A DNA stretch of 64,000 nt from positions 434,001 through 498,000 of the forward strand of contig NZ_PPXD01000026.1 in NCBI RefSeq assembly GCF_002909375.1, written 5' to 3'. Below, in pieces: positions 15,825 through 24,837 of this stretch (positions within the stretch are counted from its first letter, which is position 1; each line of letters opens with the position of its first letter). Origin of the DNA: Cryobacterium zongtaii (GTDB lineage: Bacteria; Actinomycetota; Actinomycetes; Actinomycetales; Microbacteriaceae). The notes under the pieces are model-generated. The model had not been told where the DNA came from. It did no database searches and worked only from the letters and a program-made list of their open reading frames with translations. Position numbers and translations under genes: made by a program.

Positions 15825-16658
15825 GTGACCGGTTCGCCAGCACTGCCAGCGCGGAGCCACCCAGAGAAACGCACCGTGCGCGCATCCAACGAAGACAACA
15901 GCGGGACCGCGGCTGCAGGGATCGCCGCGAACACCAATCGGGCAGCGTTGCGTGCCGGTGGAATCACGGTGGTCATTGCCGGGCTCGGCGGAATCGTCTG
16001 GTTCACCCTCGAGCTGCTGCCACCGGTGCTCGGCTTCGATGACACCGACAACCCCGCGGTGAGCCTCGACTACCTGCGCCAGTACCCCCAGTTTTACCCT
16101 CTGGCCGGGGTCGTACTTGTCACCATGGCTCTCGCATTCGTGGTGGCGAGTTTCGCCGTCTCGGATGCGCTCGCACCCCGCGCCAGCAGCATCACGCGCC
16201 GAAGCCTGAGCGCGGTCGGAGTCCTGTCGGCGGCGTTTCTCTTCATGCACGGGGTGTTGCGTTTGTCGGTGGGGCCGTTGCTTTACATCGACGGAATGAA
16301 CAGCAGCTGGGGTGAGTCCGCCTACCTCACCATTCAGACGTTGGGAATCCACGGTTTCGCCCAAGCGAGCCTCCTCACGCTCTGTGTCTGGACCGTGGGC
16401 ATCAGTGTCGCCGGGGCGCGCTCCCGTGCCCTGCCGATCTGGCTGTGCGTCCTGGGAATCGTCACCGGCCTTCGGCTTGTGGTGGTGGTCGCTGGTCCGA
16501 TCCTGACGGCAGCAAGTATCGACTTGCCTGAGATCTTCTGGTTTGGCTCGGTGGCGCTGATTCCACTGGCAATGCTGTGGTGGCTGGCGCTCGGGGTGGT
16601 GCTGTTGGTCATGTCTCGCCCCATCCGCAAGCAGAAACCTGTCGATTCGGTGCCGTGA
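15825..16658 (+). CDS. Multi-pass membrane protein of unknown function
   Basis: 277 residues from the GTG at 15825, or about 260 from the GTG at 15876. After a polar N-terminus there are about six transmembrane helices (near 45-65, 90-112, 125-147, 165-185, 200-225 and 238-262). A loop after the first helix contains LGFDDTDNPAVSLDYLRQYP, predicted to be outside. I recognise no family. It lies 53 bp after the hydrolase and may share its transcript. Confidence 0.7.
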   Translation: MTGSPALPARSHPEKRTVRASNEDNSGTAAAGIAANTNRAALRAGGITVVIAGLGGIVWFTLELLPPVLGFDDTDNPAVSLDYLRQYPQFYPLAGVVLVTMALAFVVASFAVSDALAPRASSITRRSLSAVGVLSAAFLFMHGVLRLSVGPLLYIDGMNSSWGESAYLTIQTLGIHGFAQASLLTLCVWTVGISVAGARSRALPIWLCVLGIVTGLRLVVVVAGPILTAASIDLPEIFWFGSVALIPLAMLWWLALGVVLLVMSRPIRKQKPVDSVP

Positions 16659-16747
16659 GCTACGTCGAAGCGGGGGGCTTGACCGCACAAAACCACGGCG
16701 CTATGTTCCGCCGTGTCGGTGTGGCACGCCTCGGAAGGAGTCCTCGG

Positions 16748-17365
16748 ATGTCCCATGTGTTCTACGGTGTCTGGTTGGTTCGGCGGGGAGGTCTGGGTTG
16801 GGCCACGCACGAGGCGAAGTTCCCCACCCTCCCGATTCTGGCTCACATCCAATTGAGCTCTCTTCACCTGCAGGACGGTGACAGGTTCCAAATGTTTCGT
16901 CAGCAATATGCGCTGGCCTATATCGAGACGGTGAATACTCCCAGCGGAATCTGGGGGATCCCGAACCCTAACAAAGAGACGGACAACAACGTCTGGCTCA
17001 CGACGGACCATCTCACGTTCCAGCTGCAGGTCGACGGCGTGGTGACCGCTTCGGCGTTCGGCCTGATCCACGACCTGAGTGCGGGAGCAGGCAGCGAAGC
17101 CAAGGTGACCTACAGTCGGGATCTCGCCATCTTTGATGACGAGGGCCGGGTGGTGGGCACTCATCGAGTGGTGCAACTGGAAGGCGGCGGGCGAATCGAC
17201 CTTGACGACGTGCAGGAGCGCGTGCTGGAACGCGCGACGGCACGGTCCGATCGGCACGTCGATGTCGTTCCGGTCGACCTGGAGGGAATTCCGCCAGACG
17301 CCGAGTTCCGCATCAACCTGCGTACGCGCCGCCCGGCGCCTCCCCGCGGTTCAAGCTTGGGCTGA
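16748..17365 (+). CDS. Conserved-looking protein of unknown function
   Basis: 205 residues starting MSHVFYGVWLVRRGGLGW. AAGGAG with a 7-nt spacer precedes the ATG at 16748, which is why the longer upstream frame is not used. The protein looks soluble and rich in beta-strands, with no signal peptide or membrane helix; DRFQMFRQQYALAYIETVN and LTTDHLTFQLQVDGVV stand out. I do not recognise a family. It lies 89 bp downstream of the membrane protein and faces the convergent NmrA-like gene. Confidence 0.65.
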   Translation: MSHVFYGVWLVRRGGLGWATHEAKFPTLPILAHIQLSSLHLQDGDRFQMFRQQYALAYIETVNTPSGIWGIPNPNKETDNNVWLTTDHLTFQLQVDGVVTASAFGLIHDLSAGAGSEAKVTYSRDLAIFDDEGRVVGTHRVVQLEGGGRIDLDDVQERVLERATARSDRHVDVVPVDLEGIPPDAEFRINLRTRRPAPPRGSSLG

Positions 17366-17433
17366 TCCGTTAGGGGTGTTCTCGCGCGCTCCCCCGCTCT
17401 CGTTCACAGAAGCATTGCGTGCAAGGGACGGAC

Positions 17434-18363
17434 CTACTTGCCGGCTGCCGCAGCGACGTCAGGCTGGCTTGCCAGGTGCGCGGCGAGCACGTCCCGCACT
17501 GTTGTCCAGGCATGGACGCCGTAGCGGTCGTTGTCGACGTGGTGCAGCTGGGCCTGGCCGCTGAACATGCTCACGAAGTACTGCATGCCCTGCCAGGCGG
17601 GGAAGGTCGCATCCTCGCTCTTCGACAGGCGCCGCACGCCCTTGGCCATCGCCGAGAGGGTGCCGGTGGTGCCGGCCCACTGCAGCGTGAATTTGGTGCC
17701 GGTCAGCTCCGACATCGTTTGGGCCACGCTCCGCGCGGTGACCCGGTCGCCGGCGATCTCCACGACCCGGGGCGCGTCGGGGTCGAGTGCGACGAGAGCC
17801 ACGACCCGGGCGACGTCGTCTTTGGTGGTGAAGTCAAGGATCTGGTCGGCCGAGGACCAGTACATGACTTTGCGGCGACCGAACGCGATCATCGGCGCGG
17901 TGCCGGTGAGCATGTCGGCAAACGCGCCATTGAGAACGGAGGTGACCTTGATCGGGGCCGCGTCGAGGTCGGCGGCGAACTCGCGGCGCAGCTCGAAGTT
18001 GCGGTTGGTGCCCAGCGCGATCTGGCGGTAATCCGACGAGTAGTCCGAGGGGATGAACCGGGGCACGTCGGCGGCCACGGCCGCGGCCAGCAGCGCGCGC
18101 TGCGCATCCACGATCACCGGTCGGGTGCCGCTCACGGCCGACACGACAACGTCGGAGGCGGAGACGGCTTGGGTGAGCGCCGCGTGGTCGAGGTACTCGG
18201 CCGTGACGATGTCGACGCGGTCGTTGGCGGCGTAGAGGCCGGCGGCCGAGGCGCTACCCGGTCGGGTGAGCACGCGGATGCGGGTGTCGTGGGTGAGCAG
18301 TTCGCGCACGATGCGCTGACCGAGGTCGCCGGTGGCGCCGGCGACGAGAACGGATGTGGTCAT
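17434..18363 (-). CDS. NmrA-like NAD(P)-binding protein
   Basis: 309 residues of the atypical short-chain dehydrogenase class. The dinucleotide site is VLVAGATGDLGQRIV at the N-terminus, followed by RVLTRPGS and VVVSAVSG; a PSDYSSDYR segment replaces the classical YxxxK active site, as in NmrA/isoflavone-reductase-like members. It may reduce a quinone or small phenolic, or act as a redox sensor. Its ATG overlaps the stop of the MarR gene (ATGA), so the two are co-translated and the regulator probably controls both. Confidence 0.88.
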   Translation of the reverse strand: MTTSVLVAGATGDLGQRIVRELLTHDTRIRVLTRPGSASAAGLYAANDRVDIVTAEYLDHAALTQAVSASDVVVSAVSGTRPVIVDAQRALLAAAVAADVPRFIPSDYSSDYRQIALGTNRNFELRREFAADLDAAPIKVTSVLNGAFADMLTGTAPMIAFGRRKVMYWSSADQILDFTTKDDVARVVALVALDPDAPRVVEIAGDRVTARSVAQTMSELTGTKFTLQWAGTTGTLSAMAKGVRRLSKSEDATFPAWQGMQYFVSMFSGQAQLHHVDNDRYGVHAWTTVRDVLAAHLASQPDVAAAAGK

Positions 18364-18950
18364 GGGCGGGTCTCGGTTTCTGTAGTGGGCTGGGGGCGGC
18401 GGCGGGATCGCTCCGGGGCCGGCACCGGAAGGTTGAGGTCGGAGTTGGTGTCGGGGAGGGAAGCCGCGGTGGCGCCGGTGCCGAGAGCGGCCTTGGCCAG
18501 CAGCTGCCGCAGTTGGGTTTGTTCGTCGGCGGACAGGCCGCCCATCAGGGCGTCTTCGACCGTGCGGAGAGCCACGCGGGCCGTGCGGAGCAGCGCGTGG
18601 CCCGCCTCGGTGGGGTGCACCTGACGGATGCGCCGGTCGCGCAGATCGGGGCGACGCTCGACGAGCGCATCCGTCTCGAGCGCATCGATGATGTAGGTCA
18701 TCGCGGTCTTGTCGATGCCGAGCCGGTGCGCCAGCGCGAGCTGCGACGTGGGCTCTTCGGTGGTGATCGCCACGAGCACCTGGTAGCCGCGGGGACCGCC
18801 GGGCACATCGGCCACGGCGACGCTGCCGGCCCGGGAGTAGCCATGAAACATCAACGCGAGCGACCAGCCCAGCTCGGTCTCGATGCCGTTGGCGGTCCAG
18901 TCGATCTGCGCCGCGGCATCCGTGGGCGAGGTGGGGAGTGATGCGTGCAT
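18360..18950 (-). CDS. MarR-family transcriptional regulator
   Basis: 196 residues. The winged helix holds TSQLALAHRLGIDKTAMTY and the wing VERRPDLRDRRIRQVHPTEAG. About 40 residues of Pro/Arg/Thr-rich tail (LPVPAPERSRRRPQPTTETE) follow the core, longer than a typical MarR of about 150 residues. It is the first gene of a two-gene operon with the NmrA-like protein, an arrangement typical of redox or phenolic stress response. It is divergent from a DM13 lipoprotein gene. Confidence 0.88.
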   Translation of the reverse strand: MHASLPTSPTDAAAQIDWTANGIETELGWSLALMFHGYSRAGSVAVADVPGGPRGYQVLVAITTEEPTSQLALAHRLGIDKTAMTYIIDALETDALVERRPDLRDRRIRQVHPTEAGHALLRTARVALRTVEDALMGGLSADEQTQLRQLLAKAALGTGATAASLPDTNSDLNLPVPAPERSRRRPQPTTETETRP

Positions 18951-18953
18951 GCA

Positions 18954-18980
18954 GAGATCGTATCAGTTTCAGATCATCTC
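18954..18980. promoter_or_regulatory. Candidate MarR operator
   Basis: Half-sites GAGAT (18954-18958) and ATCTC (18976-18980) flank an AT-rich core in the 78-bp gap just upstream of the MarR start, in the divergent promoter. The symmetry is limited, so this is tentative. Confidence 0.35.
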
Positions 18981-19028
18981 AGAGCCAGAAGGTACCTGTG
19001 GAGGCACCGGGCCTCTAGAGTGAACAGC

Positions 19029-19550
19029 ATGGGGCGAACATGGGGACTTCGATGGGTTGGCGTGGTTGGGCTTCCGGTCGCGTTGGTGTTGAGCGGATGC
19101 ACCTCGACGGCAGATGCGGTCTCGCCGCCACCGGCTACCGCCTCCGACTCTGCGACAGATTCGGCAGATGACCAGGCGTCGGATCTGAGCGCGTTCGAAC
19201 AGCAGCTACCGCTCAGCGGGGAGTTCGTCTCGCAAGCAACGGCCACTGAAGGCACCGTCGACATTGAGCGCCGTAGTGACGGGTCCGTCTGGGTCTTGCT
19301 GGACGACTTCCACACCGGGGACGCGTCAGACCTGCGTCTGTACCTGAAGGAAGACGCGCTGGTTCAGGATGCGGACGGGTACTGGGGATCCGCCGAGGGC
19401 GGTTACGAAATTGCCGTGATCGATCCGGACGCGATGGCTCAAGAGATAGAGGTTCCCGGCGCGTGGGACATGCCGGAGATCCGTTCGCTCACCGTCATGG
19501 ACTACACCCCGCCCAACTTCCCGGCACTGGGTTCTGTCGCGCTCGACTGA
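19029..19550 (+). CDS. DM13-domain lipoprotein
   Basis: 173 residues. Signal peptide MGRTWGLRWVGVVGLPVALV ends in a lipobox LSGC (Cys 24). After a Ser/Ala/Asp-rich linker, residues about 60-170 form a DM13 domain (LSGEFVSQATATEGTVDIER, LLDDFHTGDASDLRLYL). DM13 domains are proposed redox or electron-transfer modules at the cell surface. The frame opens at 18945, but the ATG at 19029 gives the proper signal peptide. Co-regulation with the divergent MarR/NmrA operon is possible. Confidence 0.85.
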   Translation: MGRTWGLRWVGVVGLPVALVLSGCTSTADAVSPPPATASDSATDSADDQASDLSAFEQQLPLSGEFVSQATATEGTVDIERRSDGSVWVLLDDFHTGDASDLRLYLKEDALVQDADGYWGSAEGGYEIAVIDPDAMAQEIEVPGAWDMPEIRSLTVMDYTPPNFPALGSVALD

Positions 19551-19634
19551 CGGCGTGAGTTTGCCGCCGTCGCCCGACCGCTACCCTCTGTAGGAGCCGA
19601 GTGTTGGCGGACAGGGCACGCGTGGGGTGGACGG

Positions 19635-20783
19635 ATGCGAACGATAGACAGCACGACGAGCCTGCACACCGCAGCGCTCACCGACCGGGTGAAGCGCGGG
19701 GACGTGCGAGCGTTTTACCGGCCGTTCGCGGAGCGGTACCCGTCGGTGCGAAACCGGTTCCTGAAGGTGCAGCGGGCGGTCATGTTCATCGGTGCCGCGC
19801 TGGGCTTTTTGGGCGTGCCCCTCCTGGCGGTGGGCGTGGTCCTCGTGGTGAGCAACGCGAGGGCTGACCGAGTCGTAGGCGACCTATCTATGGTCATCAC
19901 TGGTCTGGTCATGATCGGTGGAGGCGTGTTTTTCGGGTGGTTCTTTTTGCGCTTTTCGACGCGTCGGGGCACCCCGAAGCGGCACTACCGGCTCTCCCGG
20001 TTCGCGACCGACAACGGACTGAGTTATGAGCCCGGGCCGATCACCGGCGCGCACGTGACACCGTGGGCGTCGCGCGGCCTTCTCACGCTCACCCGGGTGA
20101 TGCGGCCGGTATCGGAGGTATCGGAGCGCTCGATCGAGTTCGCCAACCACGAACTGCGGTATGGAGTTGCCGGCACCGGCACGGCCCAGTTCGGCGGCTT
20201 CTGCGCTGTGCGGCTGAGCACGCGCCTACCGCACATTCTGTTGCGCGCCCAGGACGGTCCGGGCGATCGGTTCACACTGGTGGACCTGCCCGCCAGCAGC
20301 CAACGACTCTCCCTCGAGGGAGACTTCAACGACTACTACACCCTGTACTGCCCCGAAAAGTACGAGCGGGATGCGCTCTACCTCTTTACGCCGGATGTGA
20401 TGGCACGTCTGATTGATCGGGTGCGCGGCTTCGATGTAGAGATCATCGACGACTGGCTGTTCCTGGTGAGCAGCCGCGACGTGGTGACCCTCGACCCGGA
20501 CGCCTGGCAGGCACTCTACGACGCGGTCGGCGCTCTGAGCGACAAGATCGGCCGCTGGGAGCGCTGGCGGGACGACCGGATGCCCGCGGTGCCGCGGGTG
20601 ACAACGGGCACGGATGCCGGTACTGCCGCGGTCGAGCTGAAGCCTGCCCCGAGATCCGGGCGGGTGGCCAAGCGCGGCCGACGGCTGCGGATGCGCCTGG
20701 GCGTGGGTACGTGGATCGGGCTGATCGCATTCGCACTGCTGATGGTCGGTGGCGTGGTCTCGATGTTCCACCAGGGCGGATAA
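19635..20783 (+). CDS. DUF3137-like membrane protein, paralogue 1
   Basis: 382 residues. A short N-terminal cytoplasmic part (SLHTAALTDRVKRGDVRAFY) is followed by two transmembrane helices (about 48-73 and 83-106), a large soluble domain (about 115-330) and one C-terminal helix (about 358-378). The soluble part contains LEGDFNDYYTLYCPEKYERD, the kind of segment seen in DUF3137-like proteins; the assignment is tentative. It is about 70% identical by eye to the next gene, with divergence concentrated in the membrane helices. Function unknown. Confidence 0.75.
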   Translation: MRTIDSTTSLHTAALTDRVKRGDVRAFYRPFAERYPSVRNRFLKVQRAVMFIGAALGFLGVPLLAVGVVLVVSNARADRVVGDLSMVITGLVMIGGGVFFGWFFLRFSTRRGTPKRHYRLSRFATDNGLSYEPGPITGAHVTPWASRGLLTLTRVMRPVSEVSERSIEFANHELRYGVAGTGTAQFGGFCAVRLSTRLPHILLRAQDGPGDRFTLVDLPASSQRLSLEGDFNDYYTLYCPEKYERDALYLFTPDVMARLIDRVRGFDVEIIDDWLFLVSSRDVVTLDPDAWQALYDAVGALSDKIGRWERWRDDRMPAVPRVTTGTDAGTAAVELKPAPRSGRVAKRGRRLRMRLGVGTWIGLIAFALLMVGGVVSMFHQGG

Positions 20784-20868
20784 CTAGGCGGGCGGCCGCA
20801 TCCGTTGCCTGAGCGCTAGTCTCGGGTAGGCCGATTGTGGCCGAGCGAAGCACACGTGGGGTGGACGG

Positions 20869-22002
20869 ATGCACACAACGGAATACAGCACGACGAGCCT
20901 GCACACCGCAGCGCTCACCGACCGGGTGAAGCGCGGGGACGTGCGAAAGTTCTACCGGACGTTTGCGACGCGGTACCCGTCGGTGCGCAACCCGCTCATG
21001 CTCATGCGGCGGGTGTGCATGTTCATCGGTACCGGCTGCGTCCCCATCGGAGCCCTCGCCCTGGCCTACGGCATAACGGAGGTGGTCAGCGGAGGCGCAC
21101 CCGTCGCCGATGTCGTCGCGCCGGTCGTCGTCGGCGCTCTGCTGCTGAGCGTGGGAATCATGATGGCGCGGTTCTTCGTGCGCACGTTCAAGCGCCGGGA
21201 CACCCCCAAGCGGCACTACCGGTTGGCCCGGTTTGCCACCGCCAATAGCCTGAGTTACCTGCCCGGGCCGGTCTCCGGCAAGCACCTGAAACCGTGGGCC
21301 TCGCGAGGCGTTCTCACGCTCACGCGGGTGATGCGGCCCGCGTCGGAACGCACGATCGAGTTCGCCAACTACGAGCTGCGGGTTGACACGCTGGGCAGCA
21401 GCAACGCCCAGTTCGGCGGATTCTGCGCCGTGCGGCTGAGCACGCCCCTGCCGCACATCCTGTTGCGCGCCCAGGCCGGAAAGGCCGGAAAGTTCGCCCT
21501 GGCGGCACTGCCCGACAGTGCCCAGCGGCTCTCTCTCGAGGGCGACTTCAACGACCACTTCACCCTGTACTGCCCGGAGGAGTACGAGCGAGACGCGCTG
21601 TACCTCTTTACTCCGGATGTGATGGCCCGCCTGATCGATCGGGTGCGCGGATTCGATGTGGAGATCATCGACGACTGGCTGCTCTTGGTGAGCAGCCGCG
21701 ACGTGGTGACCCTCGACCCGGAATCTTGGCAGGGACTCTACGACGCCGTGGGGGCCCTGAGCGACAAGATCGGCCGCTGGGAGCGCTGGCGCGACGACCG
21801 GCTGCCGGCGGTGCCGCGGGTCGCAACGGGCACGGATGCCGGTGCGGTGGCGGTCGGGCCGAAGCCGGCCGCTTCCGCGGGCCGGGTGGCTAGGCGCGGG
21901 CGACGACTGCGGATGCGCCTGGGCTGGGGTGAGGCGATCGGGCTGATCGCGCTCGGATCGCTGCTCGTCGGCGGCGTGGTGTCGCTCTTCTACTCGCCCT
22001 GA
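20869..22002 (+). CDS. DUF3137-like membrane protein, paralogue 2
   Basis: 377 residues, a tandem duplicate of the preceding gene with the same three-helix layout. The soluble domains are nearly identical over long runs (for example YLFTPDVMARLIDRVRGFDV), whereas the first two helices share little. The 18 bp spanning each start (CGTGGGGTGGACGGATGC) are identical, so the duplication included the translation start. It begins 85 bp after paralogue 1. An N-terminal variation with a constant soluble domain suggests different partners or membrane context. Confidence 0.75.
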   Translation: MHTTEYSTTSLHTAALTDRVKRGDVRKFYRTFATRYPSVRNPLMLMRRVCMFIGTGCVPIGALALAYGITEVVSGGAPVADVVAPVVVGALLLSVGIMMARFFVRTFKRRDTPKRHYRLARFATANSLSYLPGPVSGKHLKPWASRGVLTLTRVMRPASERTIEFANYELRVDTLGSSNAQFGGFCAVRLSTPLPHILLRAQAGKAGKFALAALPDSAQRLSLEGDFNDHFTLYCPEEYERDALYLFTPDVMARLIDRVRGFDVEIIDDWLLLVSSRDVVTLDPESWQGLYDAVGALSDKIGRWERWRDDRLPAVPRVATGTDAGAVAVGPKPAASAGRVARRGRRLRMRLGWGEAIGLIALGSLLVGGVVSLFYSP

Positions 22003-22209
22003 CCCGCGCCCGGGCCTGGCCGGGGCTGGCGCCCCCAGAACGGCACGAGAACGGGACGGTCGATGGCTCGACCGGAACCGGTCCGGCGGTCCTTGACACA
22101 ACTGGCCATAGCAAAGGACCATCGCTGCTGGAAGGGTTGTTTCCATCGAGCATCCGCTCGTCGCAGCCGGCGATAGTGCAGTCGCACTGCCCGAGTTCTG
22201 CGCCACCGA

Positions 22210-22707
22210 TTGAACGGACCGCTCATCTCCTCCACCGCTTCCCACCCCGCGCCGACCGACTTCGACTTCGTCATCGGCGACTGGACCGTTCATCACGAAC
22301 GCTTGGACGGGATCTTCGTCGGCGCCGACACCTGGACGGCGTTCGAGGGGCTCTCCTCCACGCGCAAGATCCTCGGTGGCCACGGCAACCTCGAGGACAA
22401 CCTCCTTAGGCATCCGTCGGGCGACTTTCATGCGGTGGCGCTGCGCTCCTACTCCGTCGCCGATGGCGAGTGGAGCATCTGGTGGCTCGACGGGCGTAAC
22501 CCCACGCACCTCGATACGCCCGTGCGCGGGGCGTTCAGGGAGGGTATCGGTACCTTCCTGGCGGAGGACGTGTTGGAGGGAGTGCCCATCCGCGTGCGCT
22601 TCATCTGGGATGCGACCGGGTTTCAGCCCACGTGGGAGCAGGCGTTTTCGAACGATGCGGGCCTGTCGTGGGAGACGAATTGGCGAATGACGTTTCGGCG
22701 CGCATAA
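22210..22707 (+). CDS. DUF1579-like small protein
   Basis: 165 residues from a TTG at 22210. The sequence FDFVIGDWTVHHERLDG and the closing WETNWRMTFRRA are typical of DUF1579/lipocalin-like proteins, whose function is unclear. It looks cytoplasmic, with strands dominating. The 207 bp upstream contain a TTGACA at about 22094 but no good matching -10 element. It faces the convergent HAD gene, with a copy of the CTCGACAAGCTCGA repeat between them. Confidence 0.72.
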   Translation: MNGPLISSTASHPAPTDFDFVIGDWTVHHERLDGIFVGADTWTAFEGLSSTRKILGGHGNLEDNLLRHPSGDFHAVALRSYSVADGEWSIWWLDGRNPTHLDTPVRGAFREGIGTFLAEDVLEGVPIRVRFIWDATGFQPTWEQAFSNDAGLSWETNWRMTFRRA

Positions 22708-22755
22708 CCGTCAGGCCCGGGGCGGCCGTCGGTTGCGAACGCGGTCGGCCCGCGG

Positions 22756-22779
22756 GATCTCGACAAGCTCGATCAACGG
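22756..22779. repeat. CTCGACAAGCTCGA intergenic repeat (a)
   Basis: Copy of the short motif TCTCGACAAGCTCGA between two convergent genes. Other copies: 31105, 32692, 36605 and 36678. Confidence 0.6.
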
Positions 22780-22813
22780 AGAGGGGCGTTGCATCTTGAT
22801 CGGTTCAGCCCGC

Positions 22814-23482
22814 CTATTCGAGCCAGCCCATCTCGTCGAGCCGGTCGAGGAACTCGGCCGGACCGGCGAAGACCCTCTCGGCACCGGCCTGCATGAGCAG
22901 GTCTCCGGCGATGCCTCCGGTGAGCACCCCGAACGAGCGCACACCCGCGCTGGATGCGGCTTTGATGTCCCACTCCGAGTCGCCGACGAAGACGGCCTCG
23001 TGGGCTTCGACACCGGCACGGTCGAGAGCCACTCGCACGATGTCGGGGTTGGGCTTGGCCACATCCACGTCGTCGGAGCTGGTGGTGGCATGGATGGCGT
23101 CGTCGGCGTTGATGAGATCAAGCAGGATGTCCAGCTCATCCTCGGGCGCGGAGGTGGCGAGCACCACGATGATGCCCTCGTCGTTCAGGGCTTCGAGCAG
23201 TGACCGGGCCTCCGGCAGCAGCCTGAGCCGCGGGGCGAGAGCCTTGTAGTTCTCGGCGTGCAGGTCTTTGGCGCGGGTGATCCAGGCCTCGTCCCTCTCC
23301 CCCACCAGCGAGGTCAACAGCTCACCGGCATCCTGCCCGATGGAGCGGTGGATGAGCCAGGCCTCGACGTCGACGCCGAGAGTCTGGAAGGCCTGATGCC
23401 AGGCGTCGACGTGCAGGTAGTTGGAGTCGACCAGGGTGCCGTCGATGTCGAAGAGCACGGCCTGGGGCGCATGTGTGGTCAT
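22814..23482 (-). CDS. HAD-superfamily phosphatase
   Basis: 222 residues. Motif I VLFDIDGTLVDSN (about 9-21) gives nucleophile and acid Asp residues, motif II is VVLATSAP, motif III lysine lies in VAKPNPDIV, and motif IV is FVGDSEWDIKAA. The cap is the small helical C1 type, as in phosphoglycolate/beta-phosphoglucomutase-like phosphatases. The substrate is not evident. The start codon overlaps the stop of the upstream F420-type oxidoreductase gene (ATGA), so they are coupled. Confidence 0.88.
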   Translation of the reverse strand: MTTHAPQAVLFDIDGTLVDSNYLHVDAWHQAFQTLGVDVEAWLIHRSIGQDAGELLTSLVGERDEAWITRAKDLHAENYKALAPRLRLLPEARSLLEALNDEGIIVVLATSAPEDELDILLDLINADDAIHATTSSDDVDVAKPNPDIVRVALDRAGVEAHEAVFVGDSEWDIKAASSAGVRSFGVLTGGIAGDLLMQAGAERVFAGPAEFLDRLDEMGWLE

Positions 23483-24444
23483 CGGGTGCTTTCGTCGAGC
23501 AGTCGGGGGCGGAGGTCGTTTTCGAAAAAGTCGAAGAAGCCGTCTTGGTCGGGGCCGGCGTTCATGAGGGCGATGTGGTCGAAGCCGGCCTCGGTGAATT
23601 CACCGATCACCTCGAGGTGTCGCTCCACGTCGGGGCCGCAGGCGAACTGCTCGCGGATGTCGTCCTCGCGCACGGTGGCGGCCGCGGCCTCGAAGTTCAC
23701 CGGGTTCGGCAGCTCGCTCATCACCTTCCAGCCGCTCAGAGCCCAGGCATTGGTGCGGTGGGCGGCCGTGACGGCTTCTTGCTCGGTGCGCGCCCAGGCG
23801 AGCGGCGCCTCGGCGTAGAGCGGGCCGGTGCCGCCGGCCTCGCGGTAGCCGGTGACCAGGTCGGCCTTGGGCTCGGTGGCGAACAGGCCGTCGCCGTGCT
23901 CGGCGGCGAGCGCCACGGACTTGGGCCCGCTCACCGCGACGGCCAGGGTGGGCAGCACGTCGGGCAGGTCGTAGATGCGGGCGTCTTCGAGCTTGAGGTA
24001 CTTGCCGTCATAGTTTTGGAAGCCGCCCTTCCAGAGCAGCCGGATGATGTCCAGCGCCTCGTTGAAGGTGGCGTGCCGCTCGTGGATGCCGGGGAAGCCG
24101 CGGCCGACGATGTGCTCGTTCAGGCGCTCGCCCGAGCCAACACCGAGGGTGAACCGGCCGTCGGAGAGCAAGGCCAGGGTGGCGGCGGCCTGCGCGATGA
24201 TGGCCGGGTGGTACCGCACGCTCGGGCAGGTGACACCCGTGGCGAGTTCGAGGGTGGTGGTCTTCGCGGCGATGAAGCTGAGCACATTCCAGACGAAGGG
24301 TGAATGGCCCTGGGCCTCCACCCAGGGGTGGAAGTGATCGCTCATCTCCACAAAATCGAAGCCGGCCTGTTCGGCGCGCACGGCTTGGCGAACGAGTTCT
24401 TGGGGTCCGAAGCTCTCAGCGATCAGCTTGTATCCGATTTTCAT
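23479..24444 (-). CDS. LLM-class F420-dependent oxidoreductase (TIGR03557-like)
   Basis: 321 residues with the luciferase-like TIM barrel. MKIGYKLIAESFGPQELVR, the FDFVEMSDHFHPW loop and FTLGVGSGERLNEHIVG are hallmarks of the F420-dependent glucose-6-phosphate dehydrogenase-like branch (TIGR03557 as I recall it). The cofactor is inferred from the family. The protein probably oxidises or reduces a small metabolite with F420. It heads an operon with the HAD phosphatase, perhaps linked to phosphorylated substrate turnover. Confidence 0.87.
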   Translation of the reverse strand: MKIGYKLIAESFGPQELVRQAVRAEQAGFDFVEMSDHFHPWVEAQGHSPFVWNVLSFIAAKTTTLELATGVTCPSVRYHPAIIAQAAATLALLSDGRFTLGVGSGERLNEHIVGRGFPGIHERHATFNEALDIIRLLWKGGFQNYDGKYLKLEDARIYDLPDVLPTLAVAVSGPKSVALAAEHGDGLFATEPKADLVTGYREAGGTGPLYAEAPLAWARTEQEAVTAAHRTNAWALSGWKVMSELPNPVNFEAAAATVREDDIREQFACGPDVERHLEVIGEFTEAGFDHIALMNAGPDQDGFFDFFENDLRPRLLDESTR

Positions 24445-24453
24445 CCTTCGACG

Positions 24454-24837
24454 CTACGCAGACGGATGCGCCGGTGCAAGCCTTTGCGGCGGCATCGGCT
24501 CGGTCCACTCCACCCGCACGGCACGGATGGCGTCGGCGAGGGTGAGCCCGCCGAGCGCGGCGATGTACTCACGCGCGGCCGCTCGGGCCTCGGCGGGCAG
24601 GGGCGTCACATCGCGCACCCGGGTTCCCGAGCGGTTGGAGACGAGCAGACCATCGGATTCCAGCTCCGAGTAGGCGCGCGCCACGGTTCCGGGGGCGAGC
24701 CGCAGGTCGCCGGCCAGTTGGCGCACGGAGGCGAGCTTGTCGCCGGGCGCGAGGTTGCCGGAGAGGATCTCGTCGGCGAGCTGCTGCCTGATCTGCTCGA
24801 ACGGCGGGGTGGGGCTGGCCTCGTCGATGGTGATCAT
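24454..24837 (-). CDS. GntR-family regulator (YtrA-type)
   Basis: 127 residues: winged helix (PPFEQIRQQLADEILSGNLA, then RQLAGDLRLAPGTVARAYSE) with only a short C-terminal helical tail, as in the YtrA subgroup that controls linked membrane or ABC proteins. Its start overlaps the stop of the small membrane protein gene (ATGA). It is the last gene of a three-gene operon and is expected to autorepress at 25817-25861. Confidence 0.88.
   Translation of the reverse strand: MITIDEASPTPPFEQIRQQLADEILSGNLAPGDKLASVRQLAGDLRLAPGTVARAYSELESDGLLVSNRSGTRVRDVTPLPAEARAAAREYIAALGGLTLADAIRAVRVEWTEPMPPQRLAPAHPSA

Noticed and set aside
17419-18624. 401-codon plus-strand open frame over the NmrA-like and MarR genes
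   Set aside because: The minus-strand proteins have clear domains and an ATGA overlap; this frame is Gly/Arg/Val-rich noise.
20443-22509. 688-codon antisense open frame opposite the DUF3137-like genes
   Set aside because: Repeats itself because the two plus-strand genes are paralogues; Arg/Pro/His-rich composition without motifs.
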